Origin: Nocardiopsis ansamitocini
GTDB taxonomy: Bacteria; Actinomycetota; Actinomycetes; Streptosporangiales; Streptosporangiaceae
Direction: 5' to 3'
NCBI RefSeq assembly: GCF_030268225.1
Contig: NZ_BSQG01000004.1
Span: 124,001 to 188,000 of the forward strand
Length of the DNA: 64,000 bases
Part shown: in pieces, positions 8,807-18,573 of the stretch
How positions within the stretch are numbered: the first letter of the stretch is position 1
Layout: the number at the start of each line of letters is the position of its first letter
Notes under the pieces: model-generated
What the model was told of the DNA's origin: nothing
The model's database searches: none
What the model saw: only the letters and a program-made list of their open reading frames with translations
Position numbers and translations under genes: made by a program

Positions 8807-8839
8807 TCTCATATTTGAGATAAATTCTCGAATATGAGA
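8807..8839 (+). promoter_or_regulatory. Double operator overlapping start codon
   Basis: Two copies of TCTCA-N4-TGAGA lie at 8807-8820 and 8826-8839 (the second with one changed base), 19 bases centre to centre. Together they form a longer inverted repeat (8806-8820/8826-8840). The second copy covers the ATG at 8834, which points to tight autorepression by the XRE protein. Confidence 0.7.
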
Positions 8840-9427
8840 GAGATCGATGCGGCCCTCCCGGCCTCCGCCCCCGACAAGGTGGAGGCCGGACTCGCGTCCA
8901 GGCTCGCCGACCTCAGGGAACAGCACGCCTGGTCGCTGGAGGAGTTGGCTCGACGTACCGGGGTGAGCCGATCGACCCTGTCCCGAATGGAACGCGCGCA
9001 GATCAGCCCCACCGCAACAATGCTGGGCAAATTGTGTGCGGTCTACGGGCGGACGATGTCGCAGCTCCTGGCCGAGGTGGAATCGGAGCAGCCCCAGTTG
9101 GTGCGTGCCGACGTCCAGCAGATATGGCGCGACGAGGCGTCCGGCTTCACCCGCCGGTCGGTGTCGCCTCCACAGTCGGGGTTTCGCGGCGAGGTCGTCG
9201 AGGGCATCCTGCGCCCGGGCTCGGACATCGCCTACGACCAACCGCCGATACCAGGGCTGGAACAGCACATCTGGGTGTTGGAAGGCACGGTGCGGATCAC
9301 CACGGGTGACCACGTGTACGACCTCGCGACGGGAGACTGCCTGCGGTTCCGGCTCCGGGGCCGCTCGCGCTTCTACTGCCCGGGGCCCGCAGCCGTCCGG
9401 TACGTCCTGCTGATCGTCCTGCCGTGA
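8834..9427 (+). CDS. XRE-family regulator with C-terminal cupin
   Basis: 197 residues. A Cro/C1-type HTH spans about 22-77 (LASRLADLREQHAWSLEELA then TGVSRSTLSRMERAQISP), and a small-molecule-binding cupin spans about 120-195 (EQHIWVLEGTVRITTGDHVYDLATGD). Such proteins sense a ligand through the cupin and repress nearby enzymes. The gene sits on its own double operator and is followed by a GNAT acetyltransferase gene 59 bases downstream, a common partnership. Ligand unknown. Confidence 0.92.
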   Translation: MREIDAALPASAPDKVEAGLASRLADLREQHAWSLEELARRTGVSRSTLSRMERAQISPTATMLGKLCAVYGRTMSQLLAEVESEQPQLVRADVQQIWRDEASGFTRRSVSPPQSGFRGEVVEGILRPGSDIAYDQPPIPGLEQHIWVLEGTVRITTGDHVYDLATGDCLRFRLRGRSRFYCPGPAAVRYVLLIVLP

Positions 9428-9486
9428 ACCGCGTGGGTCCTCCCGCCCTCCCTTCACCGCCTGCCACCGAGTAGAAGGACCGTGCG

Positions 9487-10005
9487 ATGCCCACCATCAC
9501 CCGCCTGACGGCCGACGACTTCCCCGATCACGTCGAGGACCTTGCCTCCCTCCTCACCGATGCCGTGACCAGCGGCGCTTCCGTCGGTTTCCTCACGCCC
9601 TGCCACCGGTCCGCCGTGGACTGGTGGCGCGCGCGGGCACGAGCGGTGGCCGAGGGGAAACTGATCGTCTGGGTCTGCCGTACCGCCGAGGGAATCGACG
9701 GCACGGTCAGCCTCGCGCCTGCCGACCTCCCCAACGGGCGCCACCGTGCCGAGGTCAGCAAGCTTCTGGTCCACCGCCGGGCTCGCGGAGGAGGGCTGGG
9801 GCGCGCGCTTCTCACCGCGGCCGAACAGGCCGCCGTCCGCGCCGGGACCACTCTCCTCCTGCTGGACACCCAGACCGACAGCCCCGCCGAGTACCTCTAC
9901 CGGAGCGCAGGCTGGACCAGGTACGGCCTTGTCCCCGACTACGCGCGCGACCCGGCCGGCGTCCTCCGGGACTGCAGCTTCTACTACAAGCGATTCGCCC
10001 CCTGA
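9487..10005 (+). CDS. GNAT family N-acetyltransferase
   Basis: 172 residues. The acetyl-CoA pyrophosphate loop is visible as VHRRARGGGLGRALLTAAEQ (about 96-115), followed by a beta-strand (TTLLLLDTQ) and the LYRSAGWTRYG segment, all standard GNAT landmarks. AAGGA precedes the ATG by 9 bases. It is probably co-transcribed with and controlled by the XRE-cupin gene upstream. Substrate unknown; small-molecule amine or drug acetylation is typical. Confidence 0.88.
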   Translation: MPTITRLTADDFPDHVEDLASLLTDAVTSGASVGFLTPCHRSAVDWWRARARAVAEGKLIVWVCRTAEGIDGTVSLAPADLPNGRHRAEVSKLLVHRRARGGGLGRALLTAAEQAAVRAGTTLLLLDTQTDSPAEYLYRSAGWTRYGLVPDYARDPAGVLRDCSFYYKRFAP

Positions 10006-10131
10006 GCTGCTCGCCGTGGCACGCGCGTGCCCGAGACCGCTTCCGGGTGACCGACAGGAGATGTCAGGTACCGGGTGCCACCATTTCTCCGGCCGGTAGC
10101 CGGTACCGGTTCGCGGAGAGGACGGACAGCC

Positions 10132-11058
10132 ATGAAGGAAACGGTTTCAGCGAGGCTTGAGGGCAGGGTCGCCCTTGTCGCGGGGGCCACGCGGGGCGCA
10201 GGACGGGGGATCGCGGTCGAACTCGGAGCGGCCGGGGCCACCGTCTACGTGACCGGCCGCAGTACCCGCGGCCTGCGCTCGGAGTACGACCGCCCCGAGA
10301 CGATCGAGGACACCGCCGAGCTCGTAACCGCCGCGGGAGGCACAGGAATCGCCGTTCCCACCGACCACCTGGTGGCCGACCAGGTCCGCGCCCTGGTGGA
10401 GCGTATCGATACCGAACAGGGGCGCCTCGACGTACTGGTCAACGACATCTGGGGAGGTGAATCACTCTTCGAATGGGACAGTGCCGTGTGGGAGCACGAC
10501 CTCGACAACGGCTTACGACTGTTGCGCCTCGCGGTGGAGACGCACGCCATCACCAACCACCACGCACTGCCCTTGCTGTTGCGTACCCCCGGTGGCCTCG
10601 TGGTGGAGATGACCGACGGCACAGCGGAGTACAACGCCTCCACGTACCGGGTCTCGTTCTTCTACGACATCGCCAAGGCGGCGGTGCTGCGCATGGCCTT
10701 CGCCCTTGGGCACGAGGTGGGACCGCGCGGTGCCACGGCGGTCGCGCTGACCCCGGGATGGATGCGGTCGGAGATGATGCTGGAGCACTTCACGGTCACC
10801 GAGGACACCTGGCGCGACGCCCTCGAACGCGAACCGCACTTCTGCATCTCCGAGACACCGCGCTATGTCGGGCGCGCGGTGGCAGCGCTCGCGGCCGATC
10901 CGCAGCGCTCGCGCTGGAACGGGGAATCGCTGTCCAGCGGCCGGCTCGCGCAGGTGTACGGCTTCACCGACCTCGACGGAAGCCGCCCCGACGCCTGGCG
11001 CTACATCGTGGAGGTGCAGGACGCCGGACGGACCGCCGACGCGACCGGATACCGTTAA
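10132..11058 (+). CDS. Short-chain dehydrogenase/reductase, atypical
   Basis: 308 residues from the ATG at 10132 (GGAGAGGA about 9 bases upstream; the frame is open further upstream). Cofactor motif GATRGAGRG (18-26) and catalytic Tyr178/Lys182 (FYDIAK) are present, but the usual NNAG is NDIW and the catalytic-Ser region is occupied by a Thr/Glu stretch. This variant group of longer SDRs is frequent in actinomycetes and unassigned. The preceding GNAT gene ends 126 bases upstream; co-regulation is possible but not shown. Confidence 0.85.
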   Translation: MKETVSARLEGRVALVAGATRGAGRGIAVELGAAGATVYVTGRSTRGLRSEYDRPETIEDTAELVTAAGGTGIAVPTDHLVADQVRALVERIDTEQGRLDVLVNDIWGGESLFEWDSAVWEHDLDNGLRLLRLAVETHAITNHHALPLLLRTPGGLVVEMTDGTAEYNASTYRVSFFYDIAKAAVLRMAFALGHEVGPRGATAVALTPGWMRSEMMLEHFTVTEDTWRDALEREPHFCISETPRYVGRAVAALAADPQRSRWNGESLSSGRLAQVYGFTDLDGSRPDAWRYIVEVQDAGRTADATGYR

Positions 11059-11252
11059 ACGGTTTGCGCCCCGAGACGCTCATCCTCGACACTTGCCAGG
11101 TCAGCGCCTCCCGTCACCATCGAACCGCTCGGTTCGGTGGTGGCTTCCGGCATGTTCGCAGGACATGCGACCATGCGCGGAGCGTCCCAGGGTGCATTGG
11201 GAAAACGGCTGTGCACAGCCCCGGCCATCGGTTGCGAGGAGCCCCGCACACA

Positions 11253-12101
11253 GTGTCCGAGAACCGTGAACACGCAGAACCCGTTCCCGTGGAAGACCGG
11301 CACGCGTTGCAGGCCGACTGCGCGAACTGCTTCGCGTTGTGCTGCGTGGCCCCGGCCTTCTCCGCTTCGGTCGACTTTGCGATCAGCAAGGACGCCGGTC
11401 AGGCGTGCCCCAACCTGCAGCCCGATTTCCGCTGCGGCGTTCACACCCGCCTTCGCCCGAAGGGTTTTCGGGGGTGCACCGTTTACGACTGCTTCGGGGC
11501 GGGACAACAGGTCTCCCAGGGCACCTTCGGCGGACAGGACTGGCGACGGGTTCCACAGGCCGCGAAACAGATGTTCACGGTCTTTCCGGTCATGCGCGAC
11601 CTGCACGAATTGCTGTGGTACCTGACCGAGGCGAGGTCGCTGTGCCCCACCCTCCCACTCCGTGAGGAGCTCACCGCACAGATCGAGGTGACCCGGAACC
11701 TGACCCGCAGCGGCCCCGATGAACTGCTGGAACTCGATGTGACGGCCCATCGGAGGAACGTCAACCCCCTGCTCCTGCGCACGAGCGAACGCGTCCGCGC
11801 CGGCTTCCTGAGCGAGAAGAAGGACCACCGGGGTGCCGACCTCATCGGGGCGAAGCTCAAAGGGCGCGATCTCACGGGCGCCAATCTGCGTGGTGCCTGT
11901 CTTATCGGCTCCGATCTCCGAGGAGCCGACTTGGCGATGGCCGACCTGACCGGCGCCGACCTCAGGGATGCCGACATCAGAGGTGCCCACCTCGCCGAGA
12001 GCATCTTCTTGATCCAGTCCCAGGTGGATGCGGCCAAAGGCGACACCTCCACGATGCTTCCGCCGTCACTCGCCCGCCCGGGACACTGGTTCACAGGCTG
12101 A
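11253..12101 (+). CDS. Pentapeptide-repeat protein with Cys-rich N-terminus
   Basis: 282 residues from GTG. The N-terminal half carries a Cys-rich domain (CANCFALCC at about 19-27, then further Cys in FRCGVHTRL, RGCTVYDC), possibly metal-binding; the C-terminal part (about 187-245) is a run of pentapeptide repeats (A-D/N-L-x-x: GADLIGAKLKGRDLTGANLR and onward) that folds as a right-handed beta-helix. Some pentapeptide proteins mimic DNA and protect gyrase, but the Cys-rich arrangement is a separate actinobacterial group of unknown role. It converges on the transporter gene, 15 bases between stops. Confidence 0.87.
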   Translation: MSENREHAEPVPVEDRHALQADCANCFALCCVAPAFSASVDFAISKDAGQACPNLQPDFRCGVHTRLRPKGFRGCTVYDCFGAGQQVSQGTFGGQDWRRVPQAAKQMFTVFPVMRDLHELLWYLTEARSLCPTLPLREELTAQIEVTRNLTRSGPDELLELDVTAHRRNVNPLLLRTSERVRAGFLSEKKDHRGADLIGAKLKGRDLTGANLRGACLIGSDLRGADLAMADLTGADLRDADIRGAHLAESIFLIQSQVDAAKGDTSTMLPPSLARPGHWFTG

Positions 12102-12116
12102 CCGTGCTCGGAGCGT

Positions 12117-14366
12117 TCAGACGTGGAAGGGCACGGTGGTCACGACGATCTTCGGCAGTGGGCGAAGCGCACGCCGAAGCCGAGCGGCGAGCCTGCTGTG
12201 CAGGAGGCGGTGCCACCAGTGGACGGCCACGATCTCGGGAAGGATCACGGTCACGGTGAGACCCGGACGCTGTTCGTGGAGCGCCTCGATGTAGTTGACC
12301 AGTGGGGCGACCACCGCCCGATACGGGGAGACCACGACCTCCAGCGGGAGATGGTCGCCCCACAGCACCCAGTAGTCCCGAAAACGTGCGGCCTCGTCTT
12401 CGCTGGTGCTCACGTGGAGTGCGAGGACGGGTTGCTGTAGCGATGCCGCATACGCCAGTGCGCGCATACTGGCCAGATCCATTGTGCCGATCGGGACGAC
12501 CGACAGGTGGTGGATCTCTTCCGGGGTCTCCTCGTTCTCGCGGGCCGCCCACTGCGCGGGCGACTCGGGTGCGCCACGCCGGACGGAGGACGCGGGCTCG
12601 CAGCTTCCGTAGTGTGCGGGAATCGTGTGCATGGGCAGTTCGATTGCGTGGGAGTGCAGCCGAAGGGCCCGGCCAACGGTGTCGTAGTGGCGGCGAATTC
12701 GCAGCGTCACCAGGACGAACACCCCGACGATGAGGATGGCCACCCATGCGCCGGAGGTGAACTTGGTGATCCCCGCGGTGACGAAGACGATCCCCGACAA
12801 CAGGGCGCCGGTGGCGTTGAAGGCCAGGCGCTTGCGCCAGTCACGGTTGCGCAGGCGCCACCAGTGGACCACCATGCCGGTCTGGGAAAGCGTGAAGGCG
12901 AGGAAGACCCCGACCGCGTACAAGGGGATCAGGGAATCGGTCTTTCCGTCGAACGCCACGTAGACCAGGGCCGCGGACACGGACAGCAGGATGATCCCAT
13001 TGCTGAAGGCGAGCCGGTCGCCCAGCCGGAGGAAGCTGCGCGGGGCGTGGTCGTCCCGCGCGAGCAGGGAGAGGACCCGGGGGAAGTCGTTGTAGGCGGT
13101 GTTGGCAGCCAGGAGCAGCACGGCCGCCGTGGCCGCCTGCACGAAGACGTACATCCACCCCGAACCGAAACTGCGGTGGGCCAGTTGCGACAGGAGGGTC
13201 TCCTGAGTGCTGGGGACCACTCCGCTGAGGTGGATGACGGCGACCATTCCTGCGAACAACGCGACGAGGATGGCGATCATCCAGGTCAGGGTCGTTCGGG
13301 CGTTGCGCCACTCCACGGGTCTGAACGCCGGCACCGCGTTGGAGATCGCCTCGATCCCGGTCATGGCTGTCGCCCCGGACGAGAAGGCGCGCATCAGCAG
13401 CAGCACCGTGACACCCTCGACGAGGGTCACTGGAGGGGCGGGGACCGGTTGGAAGCCGCGTCCCGCCGCATCGACGAGACCGGCCGCGATCAGCGCGAAC
13501 ATCGCGATGACGAAGAAGTAGGTCGGGGCCGCGAACAGCACGCCGGCCTGCCGGATACCGCGGAGGTTCCCGGCGAGCAGGACCGCGATCACCCCGACCC
13601 CGATCGGCACGGTGGCCCCGGTCAGGGCGGGGACCGCCGAGGTGATCGCCGCGACCCCGGCGGAAATGGACACGGCAACCGTCAAGATGTAGTCGGTCAT
13701 CAGGCCGGCTGCGGCGATCAGACCCGGGACGCGCCCCAGGTTGGCGCTGGCGACGATGTAGGAGCCTCCGCCGTGCGGATAGGCGCGGATCGTCTGGCGG
13801 TAGGACAGTCCCACGACCAGCATCAGGAACACGATCGCCACGGCGATCGGCAGCGAATAACCCAGTCCGACGACACCGGCCAGGACGAGGACGGTGAGCA
13901 TGGCTTCTGGCCCATAGGCGACGGAGGAGAGCGCGTCGGCGGACAGTACCGGCAGCGCCACCAGTTTGCGCATCCGCTCGTAGGCGATCGCGGTGCTCTT
14001 CAACGCCGCACCGAGGATCACTCGGCGCACACGGTATCCGACGCGTCCCAGCCGGGTCGGTGGCACTTCCGTGCCCTCGGTGATCTCCATCGGAGGCTGA
14101 CCGCTCAGGGCGGAGACACGCACCAGCCGCTCGAACCGGCTGGGCAGGATTTCGGCGGGGGCGGGGAACCTGCCCAGGTCCGGGTTGACGGGCAGTGCCC
14201 GGCGCCATACCGCCGGGTCGCCCGCCACCCGCCCCCATTCCCGTCCGACGAGGCGCAGTACCTGGAGCTGTTCCTGGTCGAGTCCGGGCAGCAACGGGGG
14301 AGTGCTCGGGGGTTCGGGAGCCCGGGTGTGGCCGCTTCCACGGGAGTGTCGGTGCGCGTCCGCCAT
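12117..14366 (-). CDS. APC-superfamily transporter, KimA-like
   Basis: 749 residues from the ATG at 14366; the frame is open for a further 888 bases but has no family similarity there and overlaps the TetR gene. About 90 polar residues precede a 12-TM core with ALSSVAYGPEAML, YPHGGGSYIVA and NTAYNDFPRVLSLLARD, as in KimA/YdaO potassium importers, then a C-terminal cytosolic USP-like domain of about 150 residues. KimA proteins import K+ and are controlled by c-di-AMP. No c-di-AMP riboswitch was recognised upstream; only a 7-bp hairpin (14421-14427/14442-14448). Amino-acid transport remains possible. Confidence 0.85.
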   Translation of the reverse strand: MADAHRHSRGSGHTRAPEPPSTPPLLPGLDQEQLQVLRLVGREWGRVAGDPAVWRRALPVNPDLGRFPAPAEILPSRFERLVRVSALSGQPPMEITEGTEVPPTRLGRVGYRVRRVILGAALKSTAIAYERMRKLVALPVLSADALSSVAYGPEAMLTVLVLAGVVGLGYSLPIAVAIVFLMLVVGLSYRQTIRAYPHGGGSYIVASANLGRVPGLIAAAGLMTDYILTVAVSISAGVAAITSAVPALTGATVPIGVGVIAVLLAGNLRGIRQAGVLFAAPTYFFVIAMFALIAAGLVDAAGRGFQPVPAPPVTLVEGVTVLLLMRAFSSGATAMTGIEAISNAVPAFRPVEWRNARTTLTWMIAILVALFAGMVAVIHLSGVVPSTQETLLSQLAHRSFGSGWMYVFVQAATAAVLLLAANTAYNDFPRVLSLLARDDHAPRSFLRLGDRLAFSNGIILLSVSAALVYVAFDGKTDSLIPLYAVGVFLAFTLSQTGMVVHWWRLRNRDWRKRLAFNATGALLSGIVFVTAGITKFTSGAWVAILIVGVFVLVTLRIRRHYDTVGRALRLHSHAIELPMHTIPAHYGSCEPASSVRRGAPESPAQWAARENEETPEEIHHLSVVPIGTMDLASMRALAYAASLQQPVLALHVSTSEDEAARFRDYWVLWGDHLPLEVVVSPYRAVVAPLVNYIEALHEQRPGLTVTVILPEIVAVHWWHRLLHSRLAARLRRALRPLPKIVVTTVPFHV

Positions 14367-14494
14367 GGGGCTCAGTGTTGCCCGCGATCGAGCGGCGGGA
14401 GGGTACCCACGCGGTAGCCGGCAGGTATTTTCCCTGGTGGTTACCTGCGGCTCCCTTGAGTCGGCGCCGGGCCGGTCGAATACGGCGGGCTTCG

Positions 14495-15070
14495 TCAGAC
14501 CGTCACGGTGGTGCGGTCGCCGAGTTCCGCGGAGATGAGTGTCTGCGCGGCTCTGCGTGCCTGGCGGGCCGGGTCGGGGCTGCCCGCGATCGCAGCGGTC
14601 GTCTGGGCTCCTTCGGCCAGGAGAGCCAGGTACCCGGCGAGCTCTGCCGATCCGCCCGCCTGTGCGACCAGGCCGACCATGAAACGCTGGAACGATTCCT
14701 TGTGCTCCCTGACAGCGGCGGCGATGCTCGGCGCGGTGCCGATCTCCCCGAAGGCGTTGATGAACCCGCACCCGCGGAACGTGTCGTCGGTGAACCAGCC
14801 GGCCAGGTAGTCGTAGACGGCGAGCACCCTGTCCTGGGGAGCCCCGACCTGGGAGACCTGCGCCTCGAGCCCTTGTGTCCACAGCTGGTGCCGGTGGCTC
14901 AGGACCCCGAGCACGATCTCCTCCTTGGAGGAGAACAGTGAGTACAGGCGCTTGAGCGAGACTCCGGACTCGGTGCGGAGCCGGTCCATGCCGACGGCCT
15001 GGATGCCGTTGCCGTAGTACAGCCGGTCGGCCGCCTCGATCACCCGACGCCGGGCTTCCACATCGTCCAT
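14495..15070 (-). CDS. TetR-family repressor
   Basis: 191 residues. N-terminal HTH at about 8-52 (VIEAADRLYYGNGIQAVGMD, then SGVSLKRLYSLFSSKEEIV) and an all-helical ligand domain of the TetR_C type. Divergent from the alpha/beta hydrolase gene, with one 16-bp operator copy next to each gene (15092-15107 and 15125-15140). It presumably represses itself and the hydrolase until a hydrophobic effector binds. Confidence 0.92.
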   Translation of the reverse strand: MDDVEARRRVIEAADRLYYGNGIQAVGMDRLRTESGVSLKRLYSLFSSKEEIVLGVLSHRHQLWTQGLEAQVSQVGAPQDRVLAVYDYLAGWFTDDTFRGCGFINAFGEIGTAPSIAAAVREHKESFQRFMVGLVAQAGGSAELAGYLALLAEGAQTTAAIAGSPDPARQARRAAQTLISAELGDRTTVTV

Positions 15071-15091
15071 ACCGCGAGTCTAACTTGCGCG

Positions 15092-15995
<904 letters not shown>

Positions 15996-16004
15996 CCGGC
16001 CCCA

Positions 16005-16049
16005 CCGCTGCGATCGGGCCCGGCCGTTCGCCGGACCTGATCGCAGCGG
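16005..16049 (+). terminator. Hairpin terminator after hydrolase gene
   Basis: 19-base arms (16005-16023 and 16031-16049) with two mismatched positions and a 7-base loop, 10 bases after the hydrolase stop, facing the convergent SDR gene. Confidence 0.7.
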
Positions 16050-16159
16050 ACGTCCGATGCCCGGCCTCCGACGTCCGCCCTGCGGGGGCGGTGACGGCGA
16101 ATCCTCCGGCGGTTCCCGGGAGAAGCCGCGCACGCGAACCGCCGTTTCCCGCGGGAGAG

Positions 16160-16960
16160 TCAGCCGAAACCACCGTTGCTCATCAGCAACTGGCCATTGA
16201 TCCACTGCCCCTGCGGCGAGCAGAGGAAATCCACCAGGTGGGCGGTGTCCTGAGGTGTGCCGAGGCGGGCGAGCGGGGTGTGGTCGACGCAGTCCGTCCT
16301 CGTCCGATCGGACATCCAGCCGGTGTCCACGGGGCCGGGGTTGACGACGTTGGCACTGACGCCGAGATGGGCGAGTTCGTGCGCGGCGGCCAGGGTGATG
16401 CGGTCCATGGCCCCCTTGCTCGCCCCGTAGGGCAGGTTCTGCACGGTGTGGTCGCTGGTGAGGCCGATGATCCGTCCGCTGCCGGGAGCGCCGCGAAAAC
16501 GCCTTCCATACTCGCGGATCAACAGCCAGGTGGCGCGCGCGTTGACGGCGAAGTGCCGGTCGAAGCTCTCCACTGTGGTGTCGAGCAGGCCGGAGTCGAC
16601 CGACTCGCAGTGGCACATCACCAGGGCGGTGACATCGGTCGACCGGCTTTCGGCATCGTCGAAGATCCGGGCGGGGGAGTCGACGTCGGTGAGATCGGCC
16701 TCGATCGCGACGACGGCGGCACCGTGTGCGGCGATGGCCGCCCCGATCGTGTCGGCGGCACCCTCTTGCGCTCCCCATGCCATGCGCGCGTCGTAGGGGG
16801 TCCAGTAGGTGAAGGCGATGTCCCATCCCGACGCCGCCAGCTGCGTGGCGATGGCAGCGCCGATACCGGCGCTGCGGCCCACACCGGTGACCAGCGCCAG
16901 CGGTCGGGAGTCCCTGGTGGAGTCCTGGAGGAAAACGGGCCGGCACTGATCAGGGGTCAT
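16160..16960 (-). CDS. SDR-family oxidoreductase
   Basis: 266 residues. Motifs: TGVGRSAGIG (25-34) for NAD(P), Ser169 in LTSDHT, Tyr178/Lys182 in YGASKGA, PGPVDTGW, and the C-terminal GQLLMSNGGFG. The usual NNAG is replaced by CHCES, as in enoyl-ACP-reductase-like or atypical SDRs. It lies 138 bases downstream of a TetR gene on the same strand and may share its transcript. Substrate unknown. Confidence 0.88.
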   Translation of the reverse strand: MTPDQCRPVFLQDSTRDSRPLALVTGVGRSAGIGAAIATQLAASGWDIAFTYWTPYDARMAWGAQEGAADTIGAAIAAHGAAVVAIEADLTDVDSPARIFDDAESRSTDVTALVMCHCESVDSGLLDTTVESFDRHFAVNARATWLLIREYGRRFRGAPGSGRIIGLTSDHTVQNLPYGASKGAMDRITLAAAHELAHLGVSANVVNPGPVDTGWMSDRTRTDCVDHTPLARLGTPQDTAHLVDFLCSPQGQWINGQLLMSNGGFG

Positions 16961-17098
16961 GACACAGGATCGTCGGGCACCCGGATCGGGACGGCAACTG
17001 TTTTTCGGGGGCGTGCCCTCAGGGGCCTCGCGAGAAGACTCCGATCGGCGAGACCACGCTTGCCGTGCACCGGGGAAAGAGACAGGGGCGGGGGCCGG

Positions 17099-17713
17099 TC
17101 AGCCGCGCATGACGCGTTCGACGAGGACCTGCCAGCTTTCGGACAGGAGGTGGGCCGATCCCGACGGGCCGGGGGCTTCGTCCATCGACAGGTACAGCAG
17201 CAGAGGAGCTTCCAGGGCCGCGGTGAGCTGGACGGCGAGACTGTCCAACAGGGGCAGGGGGACGAGCAGTCCGGCCTGGCCGAGCAGCATACGGATGTGG
17301 GGCTGGGTCATGCCGACCCCGTCCTCCGAGGCCGGCTGGGTGTGGTCCATGGCCGCTCTGGCAATCGCGTGGTGGTCCAGGAGGAAAGGGATCCGGGCGC
17401 GACCGTAGGCGATCAGGCGTTGCTCGGCGTCGGCACCCGGGCCCAAGGGCGGCGGCCCGGACAGCACCTGTTCCTGGAACCGACGCTCGTCGTCGTCGAG
17501 CAGGGCCCGGAAGATTCCTGCGCGGCTGCCGAAACGGCGGAAGACGGTCCCTTTTCCCAGCTCGGCGCGCTCGGCAAGGCCGTCCATGGTGACCTTCCCC
17601 GGTCCGTGCTCCGTGATCATCGCGCGGGCCGTCTCCAGCAGGCGCTCACGATTGCGCACCGCGTCCGCACGCTCACCACGCGGCTTCCCGAAGGGCACTA
17701 CAGGCGTATTCAC
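17099..17713 (-). CDS. TetR-family repressor
   Basis: 204 residues. HTH about 20-64 (RERLLETARAMITEHGPGKV, then AELGKGTVFRRFGSRAGIF). Divergent from the azoreductase-like gene with a 132-base gap that holds a TAAA-N5-TTTA element at 17748-17760 as a weak operator candidate. TetR/azoreductase divergent pairs are common, with the repressor released by quinones or similar electrophiles; that link is inferred here. Confidence 0.9.
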   Translation of the reverse strand: MNTPVVPFGKPRGERADAVRNRERLLETARAMITEHGPGKVTMDGLAERAELGKGTVFRRFGSRAGIFRALLDDDERRFQEQVLSGPPPLGPGADAEQRLIAYGRARIPFLLDHHAIARAAMDHTQPASEDGVGMTQPHIRMLLGQAGLLVPLPLLDSLAVQLTAALEAPLLLYLSMDEAPGPSGSAHLLSESWQVLVERVMRG

Positions 17714-17845
17714 AGGGACAACCTACCCCCGGAGATGCTAAGCGGGGTAAAGTCCGTTTATGCTGGGGTGTGGCACCGGTCAATCGTCCGGCCCGTAGTC
17801 ATGCCGCATGCCGCAGAGCTGCACATCCTTGGAGAAGTGAGACCT

Positions 17846-18478
17846 ATGAACCTGTTCCGACTGGACACCAGCATTTTCCCGACCGCCTCCGCCAGCGCCG
17901 AGATCGCCGACCGCGCCGAGGCCGAATGGACGTCCGCGCACCCCGAGGGCAGCGTGATCCGTCGCAACCTGGGGGCCGACCCGCTGCCCTCCGACGCCTG
18001 GGCACTCGCCACCACGGCCGGTTCCACCCCCGAGGACGACCGCACCCAGGTCCAGCGCGATGCACTCGCCCTGGTGGCCGACCTGGCCGCCGAACTGCAG
18101 GACGCCGACGCCGCGATCCTGGCTGTGCCGCTGTACAACTACGGCGTCTCCCAGCACTTCAAGGCATGGGTCGACCTGGTGATCGCGGGCGGAGGACCCA
18201 CCAACCCGCTGCTGAAGGGCACGCCCACCGTGCTGGTCACCACTCTCGGCGGCGGTTACGGCCCCGGAACCCCGCGCGAGGGCTGGGACCACTCCACCCC
18301 CTACCTCGAGCGCGTCGTCGGCGACATCTGGCAGGCCGACCTCACGGTCATCAAGCGCGAACTCACCCTGGCCGCGACCACACCGGGCATGGAGGGCCTG
18401 AAGGACCTCGCCGAGCAGCAGCACTCCCACGCCCTGGCCGCCGCACGCGACGCCGGCCGGGTCCTCGCCGGAAACTGA
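17846..18478 (+). CDS. FMN-dependent NADH-azoreductase/quinone reductase
   Basis: 210 residues, flavodoxin-like fold of the AzoR/NQO group: N-terminal LFRLDTSIFP(T)S region for FMN phosphate, VPLYNYGVSQHFKAWVD (about 95-111) typical of AzoR (MYNFxxPxxLKxxxD), and TTLGGGYG (about 133-140). GGAGAAG precedes the ATG at 17846 by 10 bases. These enzymes reduce quinones and azo dyes with NADH. Regulated by the divergent TetR. Confidence 0.9.
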   Translation: MNLFRLDTSIFPTASASAEIADRAEAEWTSAHPEGSVIRRNLGADPLPSDAWALATTAGSTPEDDRTQVQRDALALVADLAAELQDADAAILAVPLYNYGVSQHFKAWVDLVIAGGGPTNPLLKGTPTVLVTTLGGGYGPGTPREGWDHSTPYLERVVGDIWQADLTVIKRELTLAATTPGMEGLKDLAEQQHSHALAAARDAGRVLAGN

Positions 18479-18573
18479 ACCCCTGGTGGGGGCGGCACAC
18501 CCGCCCGCGGCGTCGCCCCCACCGGTCGCTCTCCAGACCGCCCGTGCCGGCCACTTCCCCCAGCCTGCCGATC

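Noticed and set aside
14367-14500. c-di-AMP (ydaO) riboswitch before the KimA-like gene
   Set aside because: Only a 7-bp hairpin is clear; the conserved GGG and GAA blocks of the motif could not be aligned.
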